Shown here: positions 39,246 to 48,490 of the stretch, in pieces | Layout: every line of letters begins with the position of its first letter | Numbering within the stretch: position 1 is the stretch's first letter | NCBI GenBank assembly: GCA_034506455.1 | Contig: JAPDPN010000002.1 | Coordinates: forward strand, 1-64,000 | DNA length: 64,000 nt | Direction of reading: 5' to 3' | Source of the DNA: Fontimicrobium_A sp034506455 | GTDB taxonomy: Bacteria > Zhuqueibacterota > Zhuqueibacteria > Residuimicrobiales > Krinioviventaceae | Notes under the pieces: model-generated | Databases searched by the model: none | What the model was told of the DNA's origin: nothing | The model's input: only the letters and a program-made list of their open reading frames with translations | Position numbers and translations under genes: made by a program

Positions 39246-39977
39246 AGCGCGAAAAGCCTGCAGCGCCTCGAAAAATTCACCCACTTTTTCTCTGTCTGTA
39301 ATTCCGTCTCGTCGGGCTGCTGAATAGGCATGCACGGATACGATGCGCCCGCGATAAGGCAATGACCTCAATGCTGCCGCGGTAAGCTTCGGCGTTAGAC
39401 CGCCTGCCAAAATAACTTCGACTCCGTCCGCCCTTTCCAGCAATTCACGCCAATTGTTGCATCTCTCCGTCCATTTCGCAGAGGCTCCCCATGGTTCAGC
39501 AGCCGTCAATACCCGCTTTACTCCCAAAGCCGACAGAACCTGCAATTCCTGCAGCGGATGATGGAGGGTATCGAATGCGCGGTGAAAGGTGACGGCGAGG
39601 CCGCAAGAGTGCGCGGCGCTGATCAATTGTCTCAGGGTGGAAAGATCAATCCGCCCCTCTTTCACGGCGCCAAAAACAACGCCGTCAGCACCGGCTTCGG
39701 CTGCCGCCTCGATTTGCCGGATCATTTGTGCAGTTTCCAAGCAGGTATAGAAAAAATCCCCCGCTCTCGGCCGAATCATGACCATAAGCGCTGCCCGATC
39801 TTTGCAGACTGCGGCTGCAGATCTGACTGCCTTTAAGGAGGGTGTCAGGCCGTCGAGGTCCATTCTGCTGCACAGCTCGATGCGGTCGGCGCCGCCTTGG
39901 CAGGCTGCTTCAACGGATTGAAGAAGACGCTCGTCTTCATTGATGCAGATTTCAAGAAACGGCGGAGTCGTCTGCAT
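39240..39977 (-). CDS. cutC: CutC family protein
   Basis: A 245-residue TIM-barrel protein named for copper homeostasis. It has the family features LEICINEDERLLQSVEAACQGGADRIELCSRMDLDGLTPSL at the N-terminus, MVMIRPRAGDFFYT, DGVVFGAVKEGRID, VTFHRAFDT and GVKRVLTAAE. The part in copper tolerance is debated for many bacterial members. The start overlaps the end of the preceding flavin-binding-protein gene by 26 bases, so the two are probably translated together. It is the last gene of the minus-strand pckA group and converges on rubredoxin. Confidence 0.9.
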   Translation of the reverse strand: MQTTPPFLEICINEDERLLQSVEAACQGGADRIELCSRMDLDGLTPSLKAVRSAAAVCKDRAALMVMIRPRAGDFFYTCLETAQMIRQIEAAAEAGADGVVFGAVKEGRIDLSTLRQLISAAHSCGLAVTFHRAFDTLHHPLQELQVLSALGVKRVLTAAEPWGASAKWTERCNNWRELLERADGVEVILAGGLTPKLTAAALRSLPYRGRIVSVHAYSAARRDGITDREKVGEFFEALQAFRAL

Positions 39978-40452
39978 AGGGAATGATTTCGTTACTTTTG
40001 GCCGTCATTTCCTCGACCGTCAGTTTCCACACCCTCGTTTTAGCGGCTGTCTCTGCGCTGATTTGCAAACCGGTTTTGGCCGAATAATGCCGCATGATTT
40101 CATTGAGCGCAGTCGTCTTTTCCGAGGGATCGATGATTTCGCTCATAATGCCGAAGCCGATGACGCTCTCGTAGATCATTGTCCAATCGCAGGCTTTTTC
40201 GCCTTCTTTCACCGAAATGGAACCCTCCAGTTCAAAGCAAACGCGCGAATTGCGGCTCCAAAAATCGATCTTTGTACCGGAAAGGCCGGTGTGAAAATAA
40301 AAAGCCTCTCCATCATAGCCGAAAGAAAGAGGCACCAGATAAGGGCGATTTTCGACAGCCGACGCCACTCGGCACACCAGGGCCTCGGCAATAATTCGTT
40401 CGATGTACGGACGATCGGTTTGCAGCGTTTCGGTTCTCTTCACCCCTGACAT
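39952..40452 (-). CDS. Pyridoxamine 5'-phosphate oxidase-family (NimA-like) flavin-binding protein
   Basis: A 166-residue split-barrel protein of the FMN-binding PNPOx-like superfamily. The pattern ALVCRVASAVENRPYLVPLSFGYDGEAFYFHTGLSGTKIDFWSRNSRVCFELEG is typical of the NimA/nitroreductase-like group, which binds FMN or haem as a dimer. WTMIYESVIGFGIMSEI follows the same family. The substrate is unknown. It starts 19 bases after pckA stops and overlaps cutC by 26 bases, hence an operon. The linkage to pckA or cutC does not explain its job. Confidence 0.85.
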   Translation of the reverse strand: MSGVKRTETLQTDRPYIERIIAEALVCRVASAVENRPYLVPLSFGYDGEAFYFHTGLSGTKIDFWSRNSRVCFELEGSISVKEGEKACDWTMIYESVIGFGIMSEIIDPSEKTTALNEIMRHYSAKTGLQISAETAAKTRVWKLTVEEMTAKSNEIIPYADDSAVS

Positions 40453-40471
40453 TCTCCGGTAGTTGATCCAT

Positions 40472-42109
40472 TTACGGTTCGGGACATTGAGCGGCTATGG
40501 CTTCGCTCACTTTGCCGCGAAAGTTCTTTTCAAAATGAGCCTTGAATTTTCCCGCCAGACTCTTGGCATGGTCTGAAAAAGAGTGTCGATCTTTCCATGT
40601 ATTGATGGGAACGAGAACCTCAGAGGGCACTTGGGGGCAGCTTTTCGGAACCAGCACTTTGAAAATCGGGTCGGGTTCACACTCAACATCCTTCAGTGTT
40701 CCTTCCACGGCAGCGCGCACCATGGCGCGCGTCAAGGTGATATCCATCCGTCTGCCGATACCGTAAGGGCCTCCGCTCCAACCGGTGTTCACCAGATAGA
40801 CAGGAACGTCATGTTTCTGCAGTTTTTCACCCAACAGATCGGCATAATCGGAAGGATTTCTCGGCATAAACGGAGCGCCGAAAAATCTGGAAAAAGTGGC
40901 TTCCGGTTCCGTAATGCCGGTTTCCGTGCCGGCCAATTTAGAGGTATACCCCATCATGAACCAAAACATCGCCTGCTCTTTGGTCAATTTGGAGATGGGC
41001 GGCAATACTCCATAAGCATCGGCGGCGAGAAAGATGATTGCGCTCGGATGGCCCGAACAAGCCGACGGTTTGACGTTGGAATTGAAGGAAAGCGGATAAG
41101 ATGCCCGCGAATTTTCAGTAAAGCGATCATCGTCCAGATCGAACGAGCCGTCGGGATAGACCATGAGATTCTCGACGATGGCGCCGTGCTCCAAATAATG
41201 CGCCGGGTGGAACGTTGCTCGATAGATATCCGGTTCTTTTTGCGGATTGAGGTTGATCAATTTGGCATAGCAGCCGTATTCGAAATTGGCTATGCCGTTG
41301 TCGCTCCAGCCGTGTTCATCGTCGCCCAGTAAAGCCCGTTCCGGATCGGCGGAAAGCGTGGTTTTGCCGGTACCGCTAAGACCCAAAAGGAGGGCGCTGC
41401 GTCCGTCTCGGCCCTCATTGGCGGAGCAGTGCAGCGGAAGAATACCCTCGGCGGGGAGATAATAGTTCATGACGGTAAACACCAGTTTCTTCATGGAGCC
41501 CATATAAGCCGAGCCGATGACGATGCCGATGCGCAGGTCAAAGTCCATAACCACAACAAGTCGGCTGGTCGAGCCGTCCGGTAGACGCCGCAGCCTGCCC
41601 TGATATTTGGCTTCATCAAGGAAATCGTTCGGCAGACTTAACAGGGTAAACCTCCGATCGGCAAAGATGCTGCGGCTGATGTCCGACGGTACCGGCCGGA
41701 ACATATTGTCGATAAACAAGGCGCTGAGCGGATTGTCTGTGATTGTCAGGATGGGCATGGCATAAGAGGCGTCTGCGCCGACGACGCGTGTAAGAGCGTA
41801 TCGCTGAGGTTTTCGTTCCAACATATCCAAACCGTCGCGCAGAATCATCTCAAAAGTATCGGGGGCCATCGGAATGCAGTTCGGAGAGCTCCAGTCGATG
41901 AAAACCTCACTGGGCGGGCGTTTGACAATATAAGTATCTTTGGGGCTGCGGCCTGTGGAATGGCGCGGCGTCCAGGTTGCCAAGGTTCCGGTCTGCAGCA
42001 CGATACATCTTCGTTGGTCGACCGAGTGCTGGATCATCTCTTTTCTTGAGGGATTCATCAGCGTCGCAGGTAAACGCAGCAGCTGTAGAAACATGTCTTC
42101 CGCTTGCAT
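40472..42109 (-). CDS. pckA: Phosphoenolpyruvate carboxykinase (ATP)
   Basis: A 545-residue gluconeogenic enzyme turning oxaloacetate and ATP into PEP, CO2 and ADP. The ATP-type kinase loop GLSGTGKTTLSADP is present, along with the substrate-site RSPKDTYIVKRP. The metal-binding region around LHCSANEGRDGRSALLLG, FEYGCYAKLINL and NTGWSGGPYGIGRRMDI also match. The length fits the family. GGGAG stands eight bases before the ATG at 42109. It lies 113 bp after a WHy-domain lipoprotein gene on the same strand. Confidence 0.96.
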   Translation of the reverse strand: MQAEDMFLQLLRLPATLMNPSRKEMIQHSVDQRRCIVLQTGTLATWTPRHSTGRSPKDTYIVKRPPSEVFIDWSSPNCIPMAPDTFEMILRDGLDMLERKPQRYALTRVVGADASYAMPILTITDNPLSALFIDNMFRPVPSDISRSIFADRRFTLLSLPNDFLDEAKYQGRLRRLPDGSTSRLVVVMDFDLRIGIVIGSAYMGSMKKLVFTVMNYYLPAEGILPLHCSANEGRDGRSALLLGLSGTGKTTLSADPERALLGDDEHGWSDNGIANFEYGCYAKLINLNPQKEPDIYRATFHPAHYLEHGAIVENLMVYPDGSFDLDDDRFTENSRASYPLSFNSNVKPSACSGHPSAIIFLAADAYGVLPPISKLTKEQAMFWFMMGYTSKLAGTETGITEPEATFSRFFGAPFMPRNPSDYADLLGEKLQKHDVPVYLVNTGWSGGPYGIGRRMDITLTRAMVRAAVEGTLKDVECEPDPIFKVLVPKSCPQVPSEVLVPINTWKDRHSFSDHAKSLAGKFKAHFEKNFRGKVSEAIAAQCPEP

Positions 42110-42222
42110 GTTAACCGCTCCCTAATGGATGTGCAAAGAAAGCCGAGATTCCGGAAAGATAAGCTGTAAAAATTCCTTATCCTCATTCGCCGGCGTCCTT
42201 TAATTCGAATACGCGCCCCTTT

Positions 42223-43062
42223 TTATTTGAGAATCGAGACGGTTTGATCGGTGCGAATCGGCAAGGGGATATTTCCCCAAGGCGTGCCTAATTCGACGTT
42301 TCCGTCGATCGAGCAGGATATTTCATCACCCTGCAGAAGCGAGCGCAGCGAACGCAAACCGCTGCCCGCGCCGGCAAAATTAATCGATAGCGGCAGCTGG
42401 AATTCCGCAGTCTGTTTTGCCGGTGCAGAAACAAGCTTTTCCACCGCCCCCTTTGCGACCGCATTGCCGGCTAAAGCGATGTCATAGGTCATTCGTCCGA
42501 TTTGAAAAGGAAATGCGTTCGGATTTTTAAGCAAAAATCCGATCTTAAGATCCACACCGGTAAATGACAATCGATCGACGCTGAGGCCGCTCAAGCGAAT
42601 CTCGGGAACACGGATGTTCGGCAAACGCCCGCTGTAGTGAAAGGGGATGGAAAATCCTGAGAGCAGACCTGCCGGTCGGAATTCTCCCCGCAGGGAAAAA
42701 GCGAGGGAATCCAAAGAGGCAGTCTCTGAAACCAGCTTGTAAAGCTGTTTGAAATTCAGCGTGACCGGAATCGTCAATTTTCCTGTGGAACGCGGGTCGA
42801 TATCGAGGCGATGGTTTTCATCTCCCTGCAGAATTTCGCGATCTTGAACTGCAAAACTGAACCGATAACCTTCCAGCGCGGCGCCGAAGGCATTGGGGTT
42901 CTGTACCAGCAGAGAGAAATCCAATTTGACATCCTCGAAAGAGACATCACGAAGCGAGACCGTTTCCACTTTTACTGTCGGAGGAACCACCAGCTGCTTC
43001 ATCTGCGCACAACCGACAATCAGGCTGAGGAATCCTGCGAAAAAAACGATTTTCTTTTTCAT
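42223..43062 (-). CDS. LEA type 2 / WHy domain lipoprotein
   Basis: A 279-residue protein with a lipoprotein signal (MKKKIVFFAGFLSLIVGC). It then has two tandem WHy/LEA14-type beta domains. Each shows the family's VSFEDVKLDFSLLVQNPNAFGAALEGYRF and VDRLSFTGVDLKIGFLLKNPNAFPFQIGRMTYDI patterns, with the signature NPNAF in both. In bacteria such proteins are periplasmic or envelope-bound, and their job is unknown. The ATG at 43062 with AGGT upstream was chosen over one nine codons earlier, because the signal peptide begins there. It is divergent from the DUF523 gene. Confidence 0.85.
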   Translation of the reverse strand: MKKKIVFFAGFLSLIVGCAQMKQLVVPPTVKVETVSLRDVSFEDVKLDFSLLVQNPNAFGAALEGYRFSFAVQDREILQGDENHRLDIDPRSTGKLTIPVTLNFKQLYKLVSETASLDSLAFSLRGEFRPAGLLSGFSIPFHYSGRLPNIRVPEIRLSGLSVDRLSFTGVDLKIGFLLKNPNAFPFQIGRMTYDIALAGNAVAKGAVEKLVSAPAKQTAEFQLPLSINFAGAGSGLRSLRSLLQGDEISCSIDGNVELGTPWGNIPLPIRTDQTVSILK

Positions 43063-43139
43063 GGTTTTACCTAGCATTTGGTCTTGCAAATCGAAACGAT
43101 ATTAACTAAAATGAATGGGTCAATTTTGGAGCCGTGCTT

Positions 43140-44090
43140 ATGAGCGATAAAATCAAGTTGGGAATCAGCACCTGTTTGTTGGGTGAAAGGGTTCGCTACG
43201 ACGGCGGTCATAAACGGGATCGATATCTTGTCGAGGTGGTCGGTCCTTTTGTGCAGTGGGTGCCGGTTTGCCCGGAGGTCGAATGCGGCCTTCCGATACC
43301 GCGCGAATCGATGCGACTGGTCGGCAGCGTTCAAGAGCCCCGTCTGATGACCCATCGTTCCCATATCGATCACACCGAGCGAATGCTGCAATGGACGCAG
43401 AAGCGTCTTGATCTATTGGAAAAAGAGCGCATCTGCGGATTTATTTTTAAATCCAAGTCGCCAAGTTCCGGCATGCGCGACATTAAAGTCTATAACGAAG
43501 CGGGCATGCCGATCGGCAAAACAGCGGGATTGTTTGCCGCCGCGCTTATGCGCCGTTTTCCGCACCTGCCGGTTGAAGACGAAGGCCGTCTAAATGACGC
43601 TGCAATTCGTGAAAACTTTCTCGAGCGCGTTTTTGTCGTGCACCGCTGGTACAAATTCTTGGATACCAATCCCTCACGCCAAGGGCTGGTAGAGTTCCAC
43701 ACGGATCACAAACTGCTCATTATGGCGCACAGTGAAAAGCATCTGCGCGAACTGGGCAAATTGGCGGCATCGCCGCAAAATTTGTCGCAAGATGAGCTCT
43801 TTCGAGTCTATTTCGAAAAACTCATGCAGGCGCTTAAGCTGCACGCCACCGTCAAGAAAAACGTCAACGTGCTGCAGCACATTCTCGGTTATTTTAAAAA
43901 GCAACTCGACAGCGAAGAAAAGCAGCAGGTGTTAAAGGTAATCGAGGACTATCACCGCGGCCTCATTCCGCTGATCGTACCGATCACCCTGCTGACTTTT
44001 TTGGTGCGCAAATATAAGGAACCTTACCTTGCGCGTCAACACTATCTTTCCCCCAATCCGGCCGAGCTGATGCTGCGCAATCATGTCTGA
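43140..44090 (+). CDS. DUF523 and DUF1722 domain protein (YbgA-like)
   Basis: A 316-residue protein joining two conserved domains of unknown function. DUF523 (residues 1-150) has GISTCLLGERVRYDGGHK, VPVCPEVECGLPIPRE and a C-terminal KSKSPSSGM. DUF1722 (residues 170-310) has VEFHTDHKLLIMAHSEKHLRELG and LIVPITLLTFLVRKY. Cys residues in the first domain could bind a metal. The ATG at 43140 has GGAG eight bases upstream and was preferred to the GTG at 43134. It starts a plus-strand pair with the parvulin gene, 32 bp downstream. Members are widespread and sometimes linked to light or DNA-repair genes, but no such context exists here. Confidence 0.9.
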   Translation: MSDKIKLGISTCLLGERVRYDGGHKRDRYLVEVVGPFVQWVPVCPEVECGLPIPRESMRLVGSVQEPRLMTHRSHIDHTERMLQWTQKRLDLLEKERICGFIFKSKSPSSGMRDIKVYNEAGMPIGKTAGLFAAALMRRFPHLPVEDEGRLNDAAIRENFLERVFVVHRWYKFLDTNPSRQGLVEFHTDHKLLIMAHSEKHLRELGKLAASPQNLSQDELFRVYFEKLMQALKLHATVKKNVNVLQHILGYFKKQLDSEEKQQVLKVIEDYHRGLIPLIVPITLLTFLVRKYKEPYLARQHYLSPNPAELMLRNHV

Positions 44091-44122
44091 AACACTTTAA
44101 GACAAAATAGATCAGCATAACT

Positions 44123-44962
44123 ATGAAATTCATTATTAACGGCGAAGAGATTTCGGAAAAGGTTTTTGCTGCAGAACTGAAAAACCAGCGCTGTATCCAT
44201 CCAAACGCTTCTCCCGAGCAACTCTCCGCATTAACAAAAGAGACGATCATCGACTGGACCATCATTCGGCAGGAAGCACAAAAGAGCGGGATAACCGTGC
44301 CGCCCGCCCTGGTGGAAAACGAACTGAACCGTTTGATTGAAGAGGCGGGCGGCGAAAAGCGATTTCTACAACGGCACGGGTTGAAAAAGGAGGAGCTGGC
44401 ACAGGTTCGAAAGGAGATCGAAATCAATTTGTGCATGCGGCAATTTCTCGCGCGGCTGACGGCGGGTCTGCCTGAACCGACCGAGGAGGAGATTGCCGCT
44501 TACTATCGCAGGCATAGCGAGGAATTTACCGACCCTCCCTGGGTGCACGCGGCGCAAATATTGATGCGACCCAATCCGGCGCGGCCTCAGGTTGCCTTTC
44601 AGGAAATGGTGGAGCTGCGTAAAAGACTGCTGAAAGGCGAATCTTTTGCCGCTCTGGCGGATGAATACTCTTCCTGCGAGGAACCGGGCGGAGATTTGGG
44701 GCGCATAATGCCCGGCAAAATGGTGCCGGAGTTCGATGCGGTAGTTTTTTCGATGGAAGTAGGAGAAATCTCGCCGGTTTTTCTTACTTCGTTCGGCTAC
44801 CATCTGGTAACGGTCTTGAAGCGCGGCGAAGCGCGGCTCAAATCGTTGGCTGAAGTGCGGAACGAAATCATTGACCGCATTAAAACTGAACGCGGCGATG
44901 AGTACATCGCCTCATGGGTGGATCAGAAAAAGAAAAGCGCGCGCATTAGCTTTGAAGCGTAG
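44123..44962 (+). CDS. Parvulin-type peptidyl-prolyl isomerase without signal peptide
   Basis: A 279-residue SurA/PrsA-like protein. The N-terminal helical region (residues 25-130) acts as chaperone domain in relatives. The parvulin domain spans about 140-245 (VHAAQILMRPNPARPQ, FAALADEYSSCEEPGGDLGRIMPGKMVPEFDAVVFSMEVGEISPVFLTSFGYHLVTVLKR). There is no hydrophobic signal sequence: it begins MKFIINGEEISEKVF, so it is likely cytoplasmic, in contrast to most chaperone parvulins. It lies 32 bp after the DUF523 gene. Its end overlaps deoC on the other strand by 17 bases. Confidence 0.88.
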   Translation: MKFIINGEEISEKVFAAELKNQRCIHPNASPEQLSALTKETIIDWTIIRQEAQKSGITVPPALVENELNRLIEEAGGEKRFLQRHGLKKEELAQVRKEIEINLCMRQFLARLTAGLPEPTEEEIAAYYRRHSEEFTDPPWVHAAQILMRPNPARPQVAFQEMVELRKRLLKGESFAALADEYSSCEEPGGDLGRIMPGKMVPEFDAVVFSMEVGEISPVFLTSFGYHLVTVLKRGEARLKSLAEVRNEIIDRIKTERGDEYIASWVDQKKKSARISFEA

Positions 44963-45704
44963 CCAGTGCGGCGACCAGAGCGGGCCCGACGCTGCTGCCG
45001 ATCCGGTCGGCGCCGGAACGCAGCATCTCCAAAGCGGCGGCGGTGTCGCGTATTCCGCCGGCCGCCTTCACGCCCATATCCCTGCCGACAATCCGGCGCA
45101 TCAATGCCACAGCCTCCGTTGTGGCGCCGCTTTTGTTAAACCCCGTGGAGGTCTTGACGAACTTGGCCCCCGCTTCTTTGGCCAGCACGCAGGCGGCAAT
45201 GATTTCCTCATCCGTCAAAAGACAAGTCTCGAGGATCACCTTGACGATACCGCGTCGACAGATATCGGCAACCTGCTGGATCTCTTCAAAAACGTATACA
45301 TACTGCTTGTCTTTGAGCTTGCCGATGTTCATGACCATGTCGATCTCTTTGACCCCCATGGATACGAGCTCTTCCGCCTCGATCACCTTGTTTTCCATGG
45401 TCGACGCTCCCAGTGGGAACCCCACCACCGAACCGACGGCAACACCGGTGTTGGCCAATTGATCCAAACACACATGCGCCCAAGTTGGATTGACGCAGAC
45501 CGAGGCAAAACGGTGTTCCTTTGCCTCTTCACAAAGCTTGAGAATTTGCTCCAGGGTTGCTTCCGGCTTGAGCAGTGTGTGATCGATGAGCGCCGCCAAG
45601 CCCTCGGCAGTAAGCGATTGGACGTCGACAACCGGCTGCAACGGCGTCGTTTCGAGTCGCTCCGTTGCTTCGCGTATGATTCTTTCGAAATAGAGCTGCG
45701 ACAT
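44946..45704 (-). CDS. deoC: Deoxyribose-phosphate aldolase
   Basis: A 252-residue class I aldolase that splits 2-deoxyribose-5-phosphate into acetaldehyde and glyceraldehyde-3-phosphate. The Schiff-base Lys lies in FVKTSTGFNKSGAT. A second Lys expected near the end is in GVKAAGGIRD, and the catalytic Asp is in the EIDMVMNIG segment. The N-terminus (LAALIDHTLLKPEATLEQI) is standard. It stands 26 bp after the hexosamine phosphate mutase gene. This enzyme is part of nucleoside salvage. Confidence 0.95.
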   Translation of the reverse strand: MSQLYFERIIREATERLETTPLQPVVDVQSLTAEGLAALIDHTLLKPEATLEQILKLCEEAKEHRFASVCVNPTWAHVCLDQLANTGVAVGSVVGFPLGASTMENKVIEAEELVSMGVKEIDMVMNIGKLKDKQYVYVFEEIQQVADICRRGIVKVILETCLLTDEEIIAACVLAKEAGAKFVKTSTGFNKSGATTEAVALMRRIVGRDMGVKAAGGIRDTAAALEMLRSGADRIGSSVGPALVAALATLQS

Positions 45705-45730
45705 AGACCCTCGCTTTTCAGTAACAGCGT

Positions 45731-47095
45731 TCAGTTTGTCAATTGAACGACGGCAGCTTTATAATGTTCTATCAGTTCAACCGTTTTTTCCTGCGTCGGC
45801 GCTTCGGCAATAATGCGGATGATCGGCTCGGTGTTGGAAGCACGAATATGCACCCACGAATCTTGATAAATTACCTTGAGGCCGTCGATGGTGTTGAGAT
45901 TTTCATTCGCCAGTTGCTCCTTCAGCCGTTCGACGACCGCCTTGGCATCGACGCCGAATCCCAGCTCGATTTTGTCCTTGATCATGACATACTGCGGCGC
46001 TTCGGCCTTTAGCTCAGACAACCGCTTGCCGCTTTCGGCTAAATACTGCAGAATCAGGGCGATGCCCATAGGGGCGTCTCGGCCGATGTGCAACTCGGGG
46101 TACATCACCCCGCCGTTGCCTTCGCCGGCCATCACGGCGCCGATTTGCTGCGCCTTGACGGCAACATGAATTTCGCCGACCGGCGTGCGATGGACGCGGC
46201 CGTAGGGAGCCGCGACGTCGTCTATGGCGCGCGTCGTGGAGGCGTTGACCACCACATCGCCGGGCGTTTTGCTCAGCACAAAGCGCACAGCCAACACCAG
46301 AGTGTATTCCTCACCCAATGGGATACCTTTTTCATCGACCAAAGCGAGACGATCGACGTCAGGATCCACAGCCAGGCCGAAATCAGCGCGCGACCGCCGA
46401 ACCGCCTCCGACAGCTCGGTCAGATTTTCCGGTACCGGCTCCGGGTTGCGCGGAAACAGGCCGTTGGCTTCGCGATTCAACCAAGTCACGCTGCACCCGA
46501 ACGCCTCAAACAGCTTGGGCAGCACGGCTTCGCCGGCGCCGTTGCAGCAATCGACAACCACTTTGAACTTGCGGTTTCGGATGCGCTCCGCATCGATAAT
46601 CGGCAGCTCAAGAATCCGAGAGACATGCTCGCCGGCCGCATCGCCGTAAGTGTAGTACCGTCCGATTCGATTCCACGGAACGAAATTAAAATCGCCCTTA
46701 TAGACGCGGTCGATGACCTTTTGTCCCTGATCCGGTCGAAGAAACAGGCCGTCAGGCGCCAACAGCTTGAGTGCATTCCACTCTTTGGGGTTATGGCTGG
46801 CGGTAATGATGATGCCCCCGGCATGCTCGGGTCGTTCGGTGATCAATTCGGCGGTAGGTGTAGCGGCCAGATCGAGATCGACGACATCGCAGCCGACGGC
46901 CATCAATCCGGCGATGACGGCATGTTTGAGCATCGGCCCGGTAACCCGCGAATCGCGCGCCAACACGATCTTTCCCGGCCCGAATTCGCTTCCATAAGCC
47001 TGCGCAAGCTGCAGTGCAGCCTCGGGCGTTAGGCCGTCACCGACAATGCCGCGAATCCCGGAAACTGAAACCATCAAATTCTTTAGTTGCGTCAT
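45731..47095 (-). CDS. glmM: Phosphoglucosamine mutase / phosphomannomutase
   Basis: A 454-residue alpha-D-phosphohexomutase. It has SVSGIRGIVGDGLTPEAALQLAQAYG at the start and the phosphoserine loop TASHNPKEWNALKLL. The metal-binding DPDVDRLALVDEKG, the sugar-binding GEGNGGVMYPELH and the phosphate-binding RASNTEPIIRIIAEAP are all present. The last two point to GlmM-type glucosamine-1-phosphate formation for cell-wall synthesis, but phosphomannomutase activity for the guanylyltransferase at 62207 is also possible. A promoter lies upstream at 47131-47159. deoC follows on the same strand. Confidence 0.88.
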   Translation of the reverse strand: MTQLKNLMVSVSGIRGIVGDGLTPEAALQLAQAYGSEFGPGKIVLARDSRVTGPMLKHAVIAGLMAVGCDVVDLDLAATPTAELITERPEHAGGIIITASHNPKEWNALKLLAPDGLFLRPDQGQKVIDRVYKGDFNFVPWNRIGRYYTYGDAAGEHVSRILELPIIDAERIRNRKFKVVVDCCNGAGEAVLPKLFEAFGCSVTWLNREANGLFPRNPEPVPENLTELSEAVRRSRADFGLAVDPDVDRLALVDEKGIPLGEEYTLVLAVRFVLSKTPGDVVVNASTTRAIDDVAAPYGRVHRTPVGEIHVAVKAQQIGAVMAGEGNGGVMYPELHIGRDAPMGIALILQYLAESGKRLSELKAEAPQYVMIKDKIELGFGVDAKAVVERLKEQLANENLNTIDGLKVIYQDSWVHIRASNTEPIIRIIAEAPTQEKTVELIEHYKAAVVQLTN

Positions 47096-47130
47096 TCTAT
47101 CCCCGATACGGTCCCAAATTTTAGTAAAAC

Positions 47131-47159
47131 AAAATATTGAATTGCACCGATAAACTCAA
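47131..47159 (-). promoter_or_regulatory. Candidate promoter of glmM-deoC
   Basis: Read on the minus strand: TTGAGT (47159-47154), a 17-bp spacer and TATTTT (47136-47131), about 35 bases before the glmM ATG at 47095. The region is A/T-rich and also serves the divergent gene at 47258. Confidence 0.5.
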
Positions 47160-47257
47160 GAATAAAGATCAAGTCATTTCCCAAAAATTTTTTCTTTTGT
47201 ATTTGAAAAATGCAATGATTTACTTACGTTAAAAAGGTGGAACCAACTCCTCCGGTT

Positions 47258-48490
47258 ATGAAAAATCAGCTGCAAAAATTTCTTTTCCTTACCATAGCCT
47301 CGACAACCCTGTTTTGCGTATGCGAAGCTCCGCACCGCAATCCGTTTGATCCGTTGAATCCCCGTTTTAATTGGGCTTCGCTCAGCGGCCGAATTCGATC
47401 CGCCGCCGATCCCATGCAGGCAATCCGCGGGGCAAAAATTTTTCTGCCGGCGCAAAACCGTATGACCGTCAGCGATTCATCCGGCCAATTTAGTTTTGCG
47501 CACCTGCTGCCGCAGAACGGCATGTTATTCATTTCCAAAGAAAACTTTTGCGAAGATTCGGTTTCCCTCGATTGGAGCAAAGGACTTGCGCAGGAAATTG
47601 ACATTTTTTTGCAGCCGCTGCCCACGATCAGCGGCAAAGTGTTGACGCTCAAGTCGCCGCCGCGCCCGATTTCAGGCGTCAAGGTCACTTGGCAACCGGC
47701 AAACATCTATACCTTTACCGATGACGTCGGCCGCTACCGCTTTAATAGGTCGACAGCCGGAGTCGGCGATCTGATTTTTGAAAAAAAAGGCTATAAAACG
47801 GTATACCAGAAAATCGACTTTAACGGCCGAGAATCCATCACTCAGGATGTTTTTTTGAATGCCTTGCCGATTCTATACGGTTTCAAGATTTACAGTGTGG
47901 TCGAAAATTATTACGGTTCCCGCCGTCTTTTTCACCTTGAAGTGGAGGCGAAAGTCATTGATGCAGAAAACGACATTGATTCTGTGTACATTGCCTCGTC
48001 TTTCAATTCCTTGCGAGCCGCACTTCCTTATGATTTTTCTGCAAAAATTTTTCGCAAAAGTTTTTCTTTGAGCGAGCTCGGTTTGAATTCGCTGGCGCAG
48101 TGCGTGGGACACGATTTTCAGCTTTACGTCGTCGATCACGAGGGAGATAATCATCTGTTGGGCGTCGAACGTCTGGAACGCGTCATTCTCGACGAAATAG
48201 AGCTTTCATCTCCCATTAACGGCGAGATAGTGCATCCGCCGTTCCCTTTGCGGTGGATGCCCTTTGCACCCGGATTTTCCTTTTCCTTTTCCGTAGAGAT
48301 TTACACCAATAACGACTTTATTCCTCAGCTGAAATACAGCAGAAAAGGCATCTCTTCCGATTCGCTGGCGCATAGCGTCAGCGCCGCCTTACCGCCGGGA
48401 GAGTATGTATGGATGGTTTGGTGCATCGATGAATTCGGCAACAGCGCCCGCTCCAAACCCGGATCTTTTAGTATAGCAGAAATGCCATGA
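47258..48490 (+). CDS. Lipoprotein with carboxypeptidase-regulatory-like domains, head of signalling operon
   Basis: A 410-residue exported protein. The signal peptide leads to FCVCEAP, where a Cys may be lipidated, and then NPFDPLNPRF. Two beta-sandwich segments like carboxypeptidase regulatory domains follow (SLSGRIRSAADPMQAIRGAKIFLPAQ and ISGKVLTLKSPPRPISGVKVTWQPANIYTFTDDVGRYRF). The latter half holds a region of unknown fold and an Ig-like tail (ELSSPINGEIVHPPFPLRWMPFAPG ... GEYVWMVWCIDEFGNSARS). The start at 47258 (ATG) fits the signal peptide; a GTG at 47237 is possible. The stop overlaps the ATG of the sigma-54 regulator, ATGA, so the genes are coupled. It may sense or bind a polymer at the envelope. 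Confidence 0.75.
   Translation: MKNQLQKFLFLTIASTTLFCVCEAPHRNPFDPLNPRFNWASLSGRIRSAADPMQAIRGAKIFLPAQNRMTVSDSSGQFSFAHLLPQNGMLFISKENFCEDSVSLDWSKGLAQEIDIFLQPLPTISGKVLTLKSPPRPISGVKVTWQPANIYTFTDDVGRYRFNRSTAGVGDLIFEKKGYKTVYQKIDFNGRESITQDVFLNALPILYGFKIYSVVENYYGSRRLFHLEVEAKVIDAENDIDSVYIASSFNSLRAALPYDFSAKIFRKSFSLSELGLNSLAQCVGHDFQLYVVDHEGDNHLLGVERLERVILDEIELSSPINGEIVHPPFPLRWMPFAPGFSFSFSVEIYTNNDFIPQLKYSRKGISSDSLAHSVSAALPPGEYVWMVWCIDEFGNSARSKPGSFSIAEMP

Noticed and set aside
47131..47257. Sigma-54 promoter upstream of the signalling operon
   Set aside because: No TGGCAC-N5-TTGC-like -24/-12 pair was found; only A/T-rich sequence and weak sigma-70 matches.
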